NCBI GenBank assembly: GCA_020629335.1 | Contig: JAHDDN010000002.1 | Coordinates: 1-51,225 of the forward strand | DNA from: Chitinophagales bacterium | GTDB lineage: Bacteria; Bacteroidota; Bacteroidia; Chitinophagales; UBA2359 | Direction of reading: 5' to 3' | Length of the DNA stretch: 51,225 bases | Shown here: one piece after another, positions 1 to 7,246 of the stretch | Numbering within the stretch: position 1 is the stretch's first letter | Layout of the letters: the number at the start of each line of letters is the position of its first letter | Program-made: the position numbers and the translations under genes | The notes under the pieces: generated by a model | Seen by the model: the letters and a program-made list of their open reading frames with translations, nothing else | Database searches by the model: none | What the model was told of the DNA's origin: nothing

Positions 1-50
1 GCACGACCTTGCCAAGGTCGGGGTCGCGGGTTCGAATCCCGTCTTTCGCT
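1..50 (+). tRNA. tRNA-Gly(GCC), 5' part outside the window
   Basis: The 3' part of a tRNA is visible. It has an anticodon stem CGACC/GGTCG around the loop TTGCCAA (anticodon GCC at 11-13), a T arm with TTCGAAT loop, and a 3' acceptor strand ending at the discriminator T50. The 5' acceptor strand and D arm lie before the window. It is 40 bp upstream of tRNA-Leu, so the two are probably co-transcribed. Confidence 0.9.
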
Positions 51-90
51 CTCTTATGGTCCAATTCAAGATCAAAAAGGCCTATTAAAG

Positions 91-175
91 GCCCGGGTGG
101 TGGAATTGGTAGACACGCAGGACTTAAAATCCTGTGGCCATCGCGGCCGTGCCGGTTCGACCCCGGCTCCGGGTA
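91..175 (+). tRNA. tRNA-Leu(TAA), attachment gene of the mobile element
   Basis: A complete 85-nt type II tRNA. The acceptor GCCCGGG (91-97) pairs with TCCGGGT (168-174) using two G-U pairs. The anticodon stem is CAGGA/TCCTG with loop CTTAAAA (anticodon TAA, 125-127). There is a long variable arm, and the T arm is GCCGG-TTCGACC-CCGGC. No 3' CCA is encoded. Its 3' portion from 116 onward is repeated exactly at 34255-34317, so the mobile element replaced the original 3' end with an identical copy and kept the gene functional. Confidence 0.95.
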
Positions 176-178
176 CTT
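116..178 (+). repeat. Left attachment repeat (within tRNA-Leu)
   Basis: 63 bp identical to 34255-34317. It covers the anticodon arm, variable arm, T arm and 3' acceptor strand of tRNA-Leu plus CTT. Bases differ immediately outside: ACA versus ATT on the left, GA versus TT on the right. Starting at the anticodon stem is typical of tyrosine-recombinase elements that cross over in the anticodon arm. Confidence 0.95.
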
Positions 179-187
179 GATTTTCAG

Positions 188-230
188 CGACTTATGAAAT
201 TTTATCACTCATTTCGTAAGTCGTTTTTTT
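188..230 (+). terminator. Rho-independent terminator after tRNA-Leu, carried by the element
   Basis: A 13-bp stem with one mismatch (188-200 with 211-223), a 10-nt loop and a run of seven T. It lies inside the element, 13 bp after the tRNA end. The element therefore appears to supply the terminator of the tRNA gene it occupies. Confidence 0.8.
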
Positions 231-236
231 CGTTTT

Positions 237-259
237 GGTACAACATAGGTACAACATTT
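237..259. repeat. Left arm-type direct repeats (GGTACAACAT x2)
   Basis: Two copies of GGTACAACAT with an 11-bp period sit inside a 23-bp block. The block is repeated exactly and in the same orientation at 34137-34159, near the other end. Pairs of short direct repeats inside both ends of a tyrosine-recombinase element are expected of integrase arm-binding sites. This role is inferred. Confidence 0.75.
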
Positions 260-2031
260 CACCTTTTAACTCTTGGTTTTCTTCGATTACAATAACTTCT
301 AAGGCTCTTTTTAATCTCATTGTATTCCTTCTTTGTCACTCCTTCTAAGTACTGATAATCATCATCAAAACCAGTAAAAAAATCTTTCGAACAGTTCCAT
401 AAATCCAGGCTCTTTTTGTAGTACTCAATTGCTCTTTTCTTTGAGTATAATACCAACTCACAATGACCAAGATTCATGTAAGCCAACTTATCTAAAGACT
501 TCTCTAAAACTTGAATAAATACCTCTCTCGCTTTTTCAAATTCACCAAGCGTAAAATGAACCCAGCCAATTCCTCGCAAAGCTCTATGATAATCTTGATT
601 CATTTTTAAAGCTTTCTGAAAGGTCTTAATGGCTTGTTCTTTCTTTCCCATTTCATTATAAGTACTAGCAATTTCACAAATTGCTTCAACATCATTTTTA
701 CTGAGACTTGCATATTTTTTAAAATTCTTCAGCGCAGGGTTGTGTTTCTTAAGGAATCGTTGAACATAAGCTACAGACTGGTAATACTCTTTCTTATCAG
801 GATTCAGCTTTATACCTTTATTATAAGCTAATATTGCCTTATTAAACTCTTTGTTACTTCTGTAAAAATCGCCTAGAAGTTTAAACCCTTTATCATAATC
901 AGGTTTAATTTTTACAGCCTTTTTCAAAAGATTAATTGCACCTTCATAGTCTTTTAGCTTAGCTAAAATCAAGCTTTTATTATACATTGATAAAATATCA
1001 TCTGGATTTTGCTTAATTGCCTCCGAATAATAATTTATTGCTTTATAATTGTTTTTCAACTTATCATGAGCAAATGCCAAACAAAAAAGTATTTTATTAT
1101 TTCTCTCAACAATATCAACCTTTTCATAAATAAAGATGGCCTCGCTAAATTTTTTTTCTTTAAAAAAATAATCTCCTATTTTAACTAAATCTACTTCTCT
1201 TTTTGAGATTAATTTTTTTAAGCCTGAAGACTTAATGTGTTTCAATAAAGGTTCTTCCTTAAAATCTTTGTATAAGTCTAAAGCAAACTTTGATTTATCA
1301 ATTTGATTTAAAAGCCTTTTTAATTTAGTAAGCTCTCTTTTGCGTTTGATCTTTAAGTGTATCATAAAACTTTCTATCCCGTTTTTAAACTCTAATTCAT
1401 TTACTTTACCAGCCACTTCTAAAGACAACTCAGAAAATCTTTCATTCTCTTCAGTAAATATTTTTATCAGATCATTAAATTGGGAATATTTAAGTCTATT
1501 GGAAGATTGGAAAACTCTTATTTTCTCCTTGAAACTTATGGAGATTGAACCATTTAATAATTGAAAGAATTGATTTCTTTCTTTTATTGATTTAAAAGGA
1601 AGTTCATTAAATTGATAAAATACTTGATCATATATAAGGGGCTCAAAACTGTTCCATTTTGAGATTTTAAAATCTTTATGCAATTCAATGTTAGAATCAA
1701 CATGCTTTTCCCAATCTGTAAAGAAGTAATCAATGCAGGACAATATATAATTAGCTAGTTTTTCATTTTTAGCCACAGTAAGAACGATCGATAAATACTT
1801 CTGAAATTCTTTAGATTCATAGCTCTTAAATAAAGACCAAACAAGACCAGCAATTGCATATTGGGAAACTAATGGCTCATATACATACTTTGATAGTTTT
1901 ACTAATGAATTAATATTATTCAAATCCAACTTTAATAAAGTTGAAACAGATAATTCTCCAGCAATAGAAACTCTACGGTTCCATTTTACTTTTTTACCAA
2001 AATAGGAATTAATATTTCCTTTAAATTCCAT
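259..2031 (-). CDS. TPR-repeat protein at the island edge
   Basis: A 590-aa protein with no signal peptide or membrane segment, so cytoplasmic. Residues 1-280 are a charged, probably helical region with no recognised domain. Residues about 285-550 hold roughly seven tetratricopeptide repeats, with recurring patterns such as A-x2-x-Y-x2-A-x3-NP and LG..Y....EF..A. TPRs are protein-interaction scaffolds. The C-terminus is basic (RRKPRVKR). It lies 38 bp downstream of the 243-aa gene on the same strand, so the two are probably one transcript. It is the last gene before the attachment site, a common place for swapped cargo, and its sequence is AT-rich. Function unknown; a sensor or scaffold in a defence-like system is one possibility, without direct evidence. 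Confidence 0.85.
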   Translation of the reverse strand: MEFKGNINSYFGKKVKWNRRVSIAGELSVSTLLKLDLNNINSLVKLSKYVYEPLVSQYAIAGLVWSLFKSYESKEFQKYLSIVLTVAKNEKLANYILSCIDYFFTDWEKHVDSNIELHKDFKISKWNSFEPLIYDQVFYQFNELPFKSIKERNQFFQLLNGSISISFKEKIRVFQSSNRLKYSQFNDLIKIFTEENERFSELSLEVAGKVNELEFKNGIESFMIHLKIKRKRELTKLKRLLNQIDKSKFALDLYKDFKEEPLLKHIKSSGLKKLISKREVDLVKIGDYFFKEKKFSEAIFIYEKVDIVERNNKILFCLAFAHDKLKNNYKAINYYSEAIKQNPDDILSMYNKSLILAKLKDYEGAINLLKKAVKIKPDYDKGFKLLGDFYRSNKEFNKAILAYNKGIKLNPDKKEYYQSVAYVQRFLKKHNPALKNFKKYASLSKNDVEAICEIASTYNEMGKKEQAIKTFQKALKMNQDYHRALRGIGWVHFTLGEFEKAREVFIQVLEKSLDKLAYMNLGHCELVLYSKKRAIEYYKKSLDLWNCSKDFFTGFDDDYQYLEGVTKKEYNEIKKSLRSYCNRRKPRVKR

Positions 2032-2069
2032 ACTGTAATCTTTATTTAATTAATTAGTTTATAAGTATA

Positions 2070-2801
2070 TCACTCTTCTTCTGTAGTTTCCGAAATCATC
2101 TTATTATAAAATCCAAGAATTTTATTTAACTCATCTGGTTCTATTCCTTTTATCCCGAGAGCTTTCTTGATATAATCATTTGCTTTAAATCGACGATTTT
2201 TTTCTAATTTCTTTTCATATACAATATTACCCGGTTGAATCTTTGATATTTCATTCTTCGTGATTTCAGAAAATTCATTACTCTCTATTTCATTGTTAAA
2301 ATAGCGCTCAAATTGTGACCATGTAAAACATCCACAATACCAAGAAATCATTCTTTTAAAAGGCGCTGTAATTATTATCTTTTCTTTCTCATTATTTAAG
2401 TAATCCTTAAAGCGATCTCGAAACCTCCTTTCTACAGGAATAACATAAATTATGTCATCTAGACTGAAAAGCTTTTTAAATTCATTACTATATCCAGAGA
2501 ATATTTCTTCCCAAACTTTCTTTTTAATGATAGGCCCAACATCTTTTCTTACAATACACCCTTTTTTGCGATCAAATCCTTTAAATTTTTCAAAAGATGT
2601 TTCACATTTATCTGCAATCTTCATTCTCAAAGAATTCAATTCAGAATTACTCCATTCATTTTTTGCATAACAGTCATAATCATGCCTGACTTTATCAAAA
2701 AAAAACTTGACTATATTTTTGTGCGTGCTATTAATTGAGTTGCTATTTTTCCCCTCTTCAATATAATGAAAAACTTCGAAACCAGTTTTGAAAATAAACA
2801 T
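2070..2801 (-). CDS. Hypothetical protein, partner of the TPR protein
   Basis: A 243-aa soluble, charged protein (many Lys, Glu, Asn) that I do not recognise. The central stretch includes two cysteines close together (YCGCFTW) and several basic-aromatic segments; no catalytic motif is obvious. It precedes the TPR gene with a 38-bp gap. The ATG at 2801 lies inside the first codons of the divergent + strand gene that begins at 2766, giving a 36-bp head-to-head overlap, which is unusual. The first 12 residues may therefore not be translated. The next in-frame ATG is at 2621 (MKIADKC...), so the start is uncertain. Confidence 0.7.
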   Translation of the reverse strand: MFIFKTGFEVFHYIEEGKNSNSINSTHKNIVKFFFDKVRHDYDCYAKNEWSNSELNSLRMKIADKCETSFEKFKGFDRKKGCIVRKDVGPIIKKKVWEEIFSGYSNEFKKLFSLDDIIYVIPVERRFRDRFKDYLNNEKEKIIITAPFKRMISWYCGCFTWSQFERYFNNEIESNEFSEITKNEISKIQPGNIVYEKKLEKNRRFKANDYIKKALGIKGIEPDELNKILGFYNKMISETTEEE

Positions 2802-3470
2802 GGTAAATGGATTCTTTGTCCTAATAGAATCAATGATGTAGAAGAGCAGGTTCTTGGAACAGACTTTGAGAAAAAAAACCTAATTGTTAGCAAAAATGTT
2901 GCAGAGTTCATTTCCAATACTGATACTATTAAAATTCAAAGTATACTAAGAGATGTTAAAGAAGCTAAGCGACTTATATTAGCTGGCGAAGGGCTCGATT
3001 ATGTCCAATATTTTGTGTTAGACAATGATGACTCTTTAAATCTAAATATAAGATATGAGCATAGCACTGAATTTTCTATTAAATCACTAAATAAAAAGAA
3101 ACATAGTAGAACTACCTCATATTCCCATCCAATTAATCCCGTTACAATATCTAATATTTTTAAACATTACAAGGTTCTATTTTATGGTAATTACACTGAA
3201 TGTGATGGATCTATAAATACTTCTAACTCAGATACATTAAACGGCTTTTTATTAACCGATAGTTTTGATTTAACTGAGCTACCTTCTGACAAAAGTCCAA
3301 ATCAGGTCTGGGATCACTATTTACACTTCATTGAAGACGTTTATCCATATGATCAAATCCTGAAGGCTCGCAAAGATGGCAAATTGAGTCAATTAGGAAT
3401 ATTCATGGATCGATATTTCGATATTATTAAAGGATGTCAGTCTTCTATTTATGAACTCTTGGGAAACTAG
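2766..3470 (+). CDS. Hypothetical protein, divergent from the TPR pair
   Basis: A 234-aa soluble protein with no recognised family. The ATG at 2766 is the only Met before the last part of the ORF, so this start is likely unless an alternative codon is used. The sequence is rich in Asp, Ser, Asn and Tyr; the C-terminal 60 residues (from VWDHYLHFIED) look helical. It is transcribed away from the 243-aa and TPR genes, and its 5' end overlaps the 5' end of the former. Shared regulation through a common promoter zone is inferred. Its AT-rich composition matches the other two genes, suggesting that the three arrived together. Confidence 0.75.
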   Translation: MKNFETSFENKHGKWILCPNRINDVEEQVLGTDFEKKNLIVSKNVAEFISNTDTIKIQSILRDVKEAKRLILAGEGLDYVQYFVLDNDDSLNLNIRYEHSTEFSIKSLNKKKHSRTTSYSHPINPVTISNIFKHYKVLFYGNYTECDGSINTSNSDTLNGFLLTDSFDLTELPSDKSPNQVWDHYLHFIEDVYPYDQILKARKDGKLSQLGIFMDRYFDIIKGCQSSIYELLGN

Positions 3471-3656
3471 TCCAAACCTCTAATTTCCAGTTGTTTATCG
3501 CCTCATTTCTTTATTCAATTTCTGTATTTAACTTCAGTTTGACAGTGACTTAACTCCACCTTCTTCAATATCTGACTAAGGGTCAGCAATCGCACTTTTA
3601 ATCAGACTATACATTTGTTTTTGAATAGCATTAATAACCAATTAAATAATTTTTAA
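3471..3656. other. Non-coding gap before the mobilization operon
   Basis: No coding sequence is visible. The gap separates the left-edge cargo trio from the mobilization region and probably contains the promoter for the small membrane peptide gene and the downstream operon. No exact TAnnTTTG box was picked out. Confidence 0.4.
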
Positions 3657-3764
3657 ATGGATAAAAAATATTCAAATGAATTCAGAGAGTTCATTATTCA
3701 ACTTTTAACTCTCATTGTTGGAGTAATGCAATTAGTAATAATGATTGTCATACTTCTTTCTTAA
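3657..3764 (+). CDS. Small single-pass membrane peptide (35 aa)
   Basis: An ATG ORF of 35 codons ending in TAA. The N-terminal third is charged (MDKKYSNEFREF) and the rest is one hydrophobic helix (LLTLIVGVMQLVIMIVILL). It stands 56 bp before the mobilization operon, on the same strand, and ends 18 bp before a UUCG hairpin. Its amphipathic-then-hydrophobic layout argues that it is real, but its length makes that uncertain. Confidence 0.5.
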   Translation: MDKKYSNEFREFIIQLLTLIVGVMQLVIMIVILLS

Positions 3765-3782
3765 GAAAATAAATTATTCACA

Positions 3783-3804
3783 AGATGGGGCTTCGGCCTC
3801 ATCT
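3783..3804 (+). terminator. UUCG-capped hairpin between small peptide and operon
   Basis: AGATGGGGC-TTCG-GCCTCATCT forms a 9-bp stem with one G-U pair and an exceptionally stable UUCG tetraloop, followed by TTAAAA. The weak T tract makes it either a partial terminator or attenuator after the 35-aa gene or an mRNA 5' stabiliser for the operon starting at 3821. Confidence 0.6.
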
Positions 3805-3820
3805 TTAAAATTCAAAAAAT

Positions 3821-4555
3821 ATGAAAACAAAAAAATCCTTTGGAGGCCTTTTTAGAAGTTCTAAAAAATTCTCCTCCAACGTGGTGGAACTTAATTTTCA
3901 CAAAGCCCCAGCTCTCGCCAAAAAGTATTTCAATTTGTGTGAACAAGTTAGGTGCGCCAATCAAGATTTTGAGAAATCTCTAAGTGATGTACTTGGCAAT
4001 AACGCTATGGCTACGTCCTTCGGAAAAGAAAATTTTGGAAGGGATGCAAACCTTAGACGTTCTCACATGTATGGTGAATCTGGATTACTCGAAGTAAATC
4101 GTCTTTCAGAACTTGTTATCGAGGAAATTTCAGAATTGCGTCTTGCGATCGCTCTAGCAGACCAACAGTACGACGAACTGACATACCTCAACCCAGATGA
4201 CGAACAAGCTAGAAAAATAGCGGCCTTTGATGACCAAGAAGTGAAGGCTTTTCTAGGGCAAAATGGAGCCCTCAATGCGGCTCATATTATTAATGGATAC
4301 AAAGTAGAAGAAGCCATACTTGATGCAGAAAATAAGCTACAGCCAAAAGTAAAAGAACTGGAAGAAAGCAAGAAAGACCTAGCAGAATTCAGAGGCAATA
4401 ATTTTAAGGCCTTTGCTTACGACAAATTAAAAATGGAAAGCAGAAACGAAATCAAAAAGGATCACAAAAATGAGCCTAAAATTTCCAAGAGACTGCAAGA
4501 AGGACTAGACCACATTAAGGCCATCCAAAATGGAACCGATAACAAAACCCATTAA
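3821..4555 (+). CDS. Hypothetical helical protein, first gene of mobilization operon
   Basis: A 244-aa protein without signal peptide or membrane segment. The N-terminus is basic (KTKKSFGGLFRSSKKF). Residues about 95-210 are predicted by eye to be long helices or coiled coil with heptad-like Leu/Ala spacing. The C-terminus is charged. No family recognised. It lies 21 bp before a four-TM protein and 1 kb before a secreted protein; these three open the operon that ends with the coupling protein and relaxase. A role in a membrane-linked transfer or entry-exclusion complex is inferred from context only. Confidence 0.8.
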   Translation: MKTKKSFGGLFRSSKKFSSNVVELNFHKAPALAKKYFNLCEQVRCANQDFEKSLSDVLGNNAMATSFGKENFGRDANLRRSHMYGESGLLEVNRLSELVIEEISELRLAIALADQQYDELTYLNPDDEQARKIAAFDDQEVKAFLGQNGALNAAHIINGYKVEEAILDAENKLQPKVKELEESKKDLAEFRGNNFKAFAYDKLKMESRNEIKKDHKNEPKISKRLQEGLDHIKAIQNGTDNKTH

Positions 4556-4576
4556 TTCATCTATTAAAATCTAATT

Positions 4577-5590
4577 ATGAATACACCTAAAGTTAGACGC
4601 CCAAAACATCGAGGCGTCCATATCCATATCCCTGACCTTAATCATTTTGAAGGGGATATTTCTAAAGAAGCCAGAGAGGAGCTTAACCTCAATCTAGAAA
4701 TGGCTATTATTGGAGAAGAAGCCTTACAGCAAAAAGAATTAGCTTCCAAGGCTCCTCCAGCGATTAAGTCGCTTAAAAATATTTCCTCAGAGGTAACCTA
4801 CCTTAAAAAAAGAAAAAGATTTTTAAGCAGACTCAATCTCAAGCCAAATGCTCTTAGGTTCGCCACCAATGAAAAAAAGTACCTGCTATACTTTTTAATT
4901 GTGGCCTCCATGCTATCGGAATTTATCATCTATAAATCCGTTGCAGAAATAGCCTTCGGGGTTCAAGAACCCAGTTCTATATTTATTGGCTTGGTGGCTC
5001 CTCTTTTTACCAAATTTGTGGCCTTTGCTTTTGCTCGGTTTATCAAAGATTGGAATAAGGAATTCAATATTTTCCGTAAAAATCTTCGTGTATCAATTGG
5101 TCTTTCCATTGTTGCCCTAATTCTCTTAAATGCAGGAGCTATTGCCTTTTCTAACCACCATAACAATATGCGATTAGAAAAAGCGCAAAAAGCAGAAGAG
5201 TTAATCACTCTTATAGATTCCATAGAAAAAAGCCAAAGTGGCGAAGACACTCAAGCCCTTGAACTTGAGCTACAAAAATTGATGGACCAGAGTACAAAAC
5301 CAGATGGACCATTGACCGCACTAATGAAGGTCTTAGCTATCTGCCTCATCAGTATTCTCATTATTCTCACGGGGGCGATTTTGTTTGTAGTGGCGGAACT
5401 CTATGGTGATGCCCTAGGCCTCAAACAGAAAAAAGCACACCTAAGACAGCAATTAAAAATAGCACTTGCAAACTATAACCAGTACAACAAAAGCTATAGC
5501 TCATTACTTTCTCAACGGAGAGAAATTGTACGCATGCATGCTCAAATGGATTTCTTAGAACGCAAGACCACACCCCTATTCCAGAAATAA
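4577..5590 (+). CDS. Four-TM protein with coiled-coil loops, mobilization operon
   Basis: A 337-aa inner-membrane protein. The cytoplasmic N-terminal ~105 residues are followed by two TM segments (about 106-128 and 135-158), a third at about 172-194, a helical loop of about 45 residues, a fourth TM (about 250-275) and a C-terminal coiled coil (280-335). The TM-TM-TM-coil-TM-coil layout recalls DUF4407-type proteins, but I see no defining motif. It follows the 244-aa gene by 21 bp and precedes a secreted VWA-like protein by 24 bp. Function unknown; an envelope platform is inferred. Confidence 0.8.
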   Translation: MNTPKVRRPKHRGVHIHIPDLNHFEGDISKEAREELNLNLEMAIIGEEALQQKELASKAPPAIKSLKNISSEVTYLKKRKRFLSRLNLKPNALRFATNEKKYLLYFLIVASMLSEFIIYKSVAEIAFGVQEPSSIFIGLVAPLFTKFVAFAFARFIKDWNKEFNIFRKNLRVSIGLSIVALILLNAGAIAFSNHHNNMRLEKAQKAEELITLIDSIEKSQSGEDTQALELELQKLMDQSTKPDGPLTALMKVLAICLISILIILTGAILFVVAELYGDALGLKQKKAHLRQQLKIALANYNQYNKSYSSLLSQRREIVRMHAQMDFLERKTTPLFQK

Positions 5591-5614
5591 ATTCATCAAC
5601 CAAATAACATTATT

Positions 5615-6388
5615 ATGAAATATTTATCGAGATTTCCTCTCATCATCATTTTAGCCTTAAATATTACTACTACCTCATATACTCAACTATACGACGACAC
5701 CATTACCATAATTTTTTCTGACAAAACGACCTCCACAAAAAACAGCTCGTTTATTCAGCTAAAAAATAAAAAGTGGCTCAATCGGATTTTAGGCAAAAGT
5801 ACATCGCAAAATAACGCCACGATAATCACTTCGTATCTCTACTCGCAAACCGCTATTGCTTCTAACGTCCATACCTTTAGATATCAGGAGCCGACGTCTA
5901 TTGGTTCGCCTAAAAACGCTTTGGAAGACAAGATGGAGTCGCTCAAGCTCAAGAGAAGAAAACGAACCTACAAGAAAGGGTTCTTTTCAAAAGTCGAACA
6001 AATGGTTTTCTCTGATAAAAAAGACCATATCGGTAGTAATATTATTGGGAGCATTAAACAGATGCATGACCTTTCAAAGGCCTATCCCAGTTCTTCCTTA
6101 GATGTCTATTTTTTCTCCGACATGATTGAGCATAGCGATTTTAGAAAAATGGCTTCTGATTCTTTATTGTTTAGCTCTTACCTAGAAGCAGAATTACAAG
6201 CAGAAAAAGACTACGAAAAAATTCAGAAAAAATACCTCCTAGGCCAAAAGCCCCTCAAAGCCATCAGAGGTATCACCGTCATTCTGCCAACGGACGAACT
6301 CGACAAGAACGCACTCTTTGAATACGCCCCAATCTACTGGCAAAAGCTGTTTGGGTTACTTGGCGTACCTCATATCGTATTTCTGTAA
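5615..6388 (+). CDS. Secreted protein, possible VWA-like fold
   Basis: A 257-aa protein with a signal peptide (MKYLSRFPLIIILALNITTT, cleavage likely near SYTQ). After cleavage, the strand TITIIFSDKTTST resembles the first beta-strand and D-x-T/S-x-S metal site of von Willebrand A domains. A later LDVYFFSDMIEHS segment resembles the beta-strand with SD seen in the same fold. Assignment is by pattern only and weak. It is the third member of the envelope trio, 24 bp behind the four-TM gene and 44 bp before the HTH gene. Likely periplasmic. Confidence 0.75.
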   Translation: MKYLSRFPLIIILALNITTTSYTQLYDDTITIIFSDKTTSTKNSSFIQLKNKKWLNRILGKSTSQNNATIITSYLYSQTAIASNVHTFRYQEPTSIGSPKNALEDKMESLKLKRRKRTYKKGFFSKVEQMVFSDKKDHIGSNIIGSIKQMHDLSKAYPSSSLDVYFFSDMIEHSDFRKMASDSLLFSSYLEAELQAEKDYEKIQKKYLLGQKPLKAIRGITVILPTDELDKNALFEYAPIYWQKLFGLLGVPHIVFL

Positions 6389-6432
6389 AATATCTTTTTA
6401 AATAAAATTCTTAAACCAAAAACAGCACCATT

Positions 6433-6720
6433 ATGCTTAACAACATCGATGGCAAACAGGTATATATGATGACAGCCAAAGACCTGCTTCTATTCCTAGA
6501 TGCCTTTTATACCAAAATTAAAGCTGAACGCGATATTAAAGAAGACGAATGGATTGATGCGACTCAGGCTAAATCCCTCTTAAAACTGTCCACTACCTCC
6601 CTCTACAAACTGCGGGTTGGAGGTCACATTAAATTCAGCCAGTACGGGAAAACCATTTTGTATTCTCGTAGCTCTATAATGGAATTCATCTCTAACAACA
6701 CTAAAGACACCTTCGCATGA
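6433..6720 (+). CDS. Helix-turn-helix (HTH_17/excisionase-type) protein
   Basis: A 95-aa protein. The C-terminal half has the helix-turn-helix layout of excisionase/HTH_17 proteins common on Bacteroidota mobile elements: DATQAKSLLKLSTTSLYKLR, then GHIKFSQYGKTILYSRSSIMEF as the wing. It probably binds DNA as an operon regulator or recombination directionality factor. The stop codon overlaps the next ATG (ATGA). Confidence 0.8.
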   Translation: MLNNIDGKQVYMMTAKDLLLFLDAFYTKIKAERDIKEDEWIDATQAKSLLKLSTTSLYKLRVGGHIKFSQYGKTILYSRSSIMEFISNNTKDTFA

Positions 6721-6962
6721 AAAAGAAAGTTGATACTATTACCATCATTAATAAGGCTTTCATTTGTGGAAAGTTCTTATCACCACAAATAAAAGACATG
6801 GTCTACCAGAGGCTAGAAGAATTATCTAAGGGTAATAACCCAGAGGTTTGGAACGCCTACAAAAGAGGCATTGAACTTGGTGTCGAACACGCCAGACATG
6901 AACGCGAGCTTAAACTAAATAGGATTAAGGGCTGGTGGGATGAACTTTCTCGCACCCGATAA
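6717..6962 (+). CDS. Small hypothetical protein in mobilization operon
   Basis: An 81-aa soluble, basic protein translationally coupled to the HTH gene (ATGA overlap). The C-terminal part is rich in Arg/His/Glu (GVEHARHERELKLNRIKGWWDELSR) and looks helical. Not recognised; DNA or relaxosome association is possible given the setting. Confidence 0.7.
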   Translation: MKKKVDTITIINKAFICGKFLSPQIKDMVYQRLEELSKGNNPEVWNAYKRGIELGVEHARHERELKLNRIKGWWDELSRTR

Positions 6963-6974
6963 AAATCTCTGATT

Positions 6975-7223
6975 TTGACTTCGTTTTCATATAGTGGTTT
7001 GTTATACACCATAGTAGTTCAGTTGTTTTGCTGGATCTTCGTTTTGATTTTCCTTTATCCAAAGGCCACCCGATTTATAAAAACGGGATTGGCTTTTGGC
7101 TGGAGGGTTATGCAAAAAACCTTATCCCTTACAGCACTGATCATTACCGAGGTTATAAAACTGCTCACGCAACTTCTGTCACTAATACTGCAGTATATCT
7201 CAAACCTATTTTCACGTCATTAA
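6975..7223 (+). CDS. Small membrane protein upstream of coupling protein
   Basis: An 82-residue ORF starting with TTG at 6975. It has two long hydrophobic stretches (about 8-28 and 45-75), so two membrane helices. The frame overlaps a longer possible reading of the coupling-protein frame. I accept this frame because it has a proper membrane-protein composition and because the coupling protein has a good ATG at 7247, 23 bp after this stop. No ATG is available, so the start is tentative. Confidence 0.55.
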   Translation: MTSFSYSGLLYTIVVQLFCWIFVLIFLYPKATRFIKTGLAFGWRVMQKTLSLTALIITEVIKLLTQLLSLILQYISNLFSRH

Positions 7224-7246
7224 TTTCTCATTCTAAAAAAGTTTCT

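Noticed and set aside
9..197. 62-aa ORF across the two tRNA genes
   Set aside because: It reads through both tRNAs and is chance coding.
7028..7246. Longer N-terminus of the coupling protein
   Set aside because: No ATG, overlaps the small membrane gene in another frame, and the extra residues look random.
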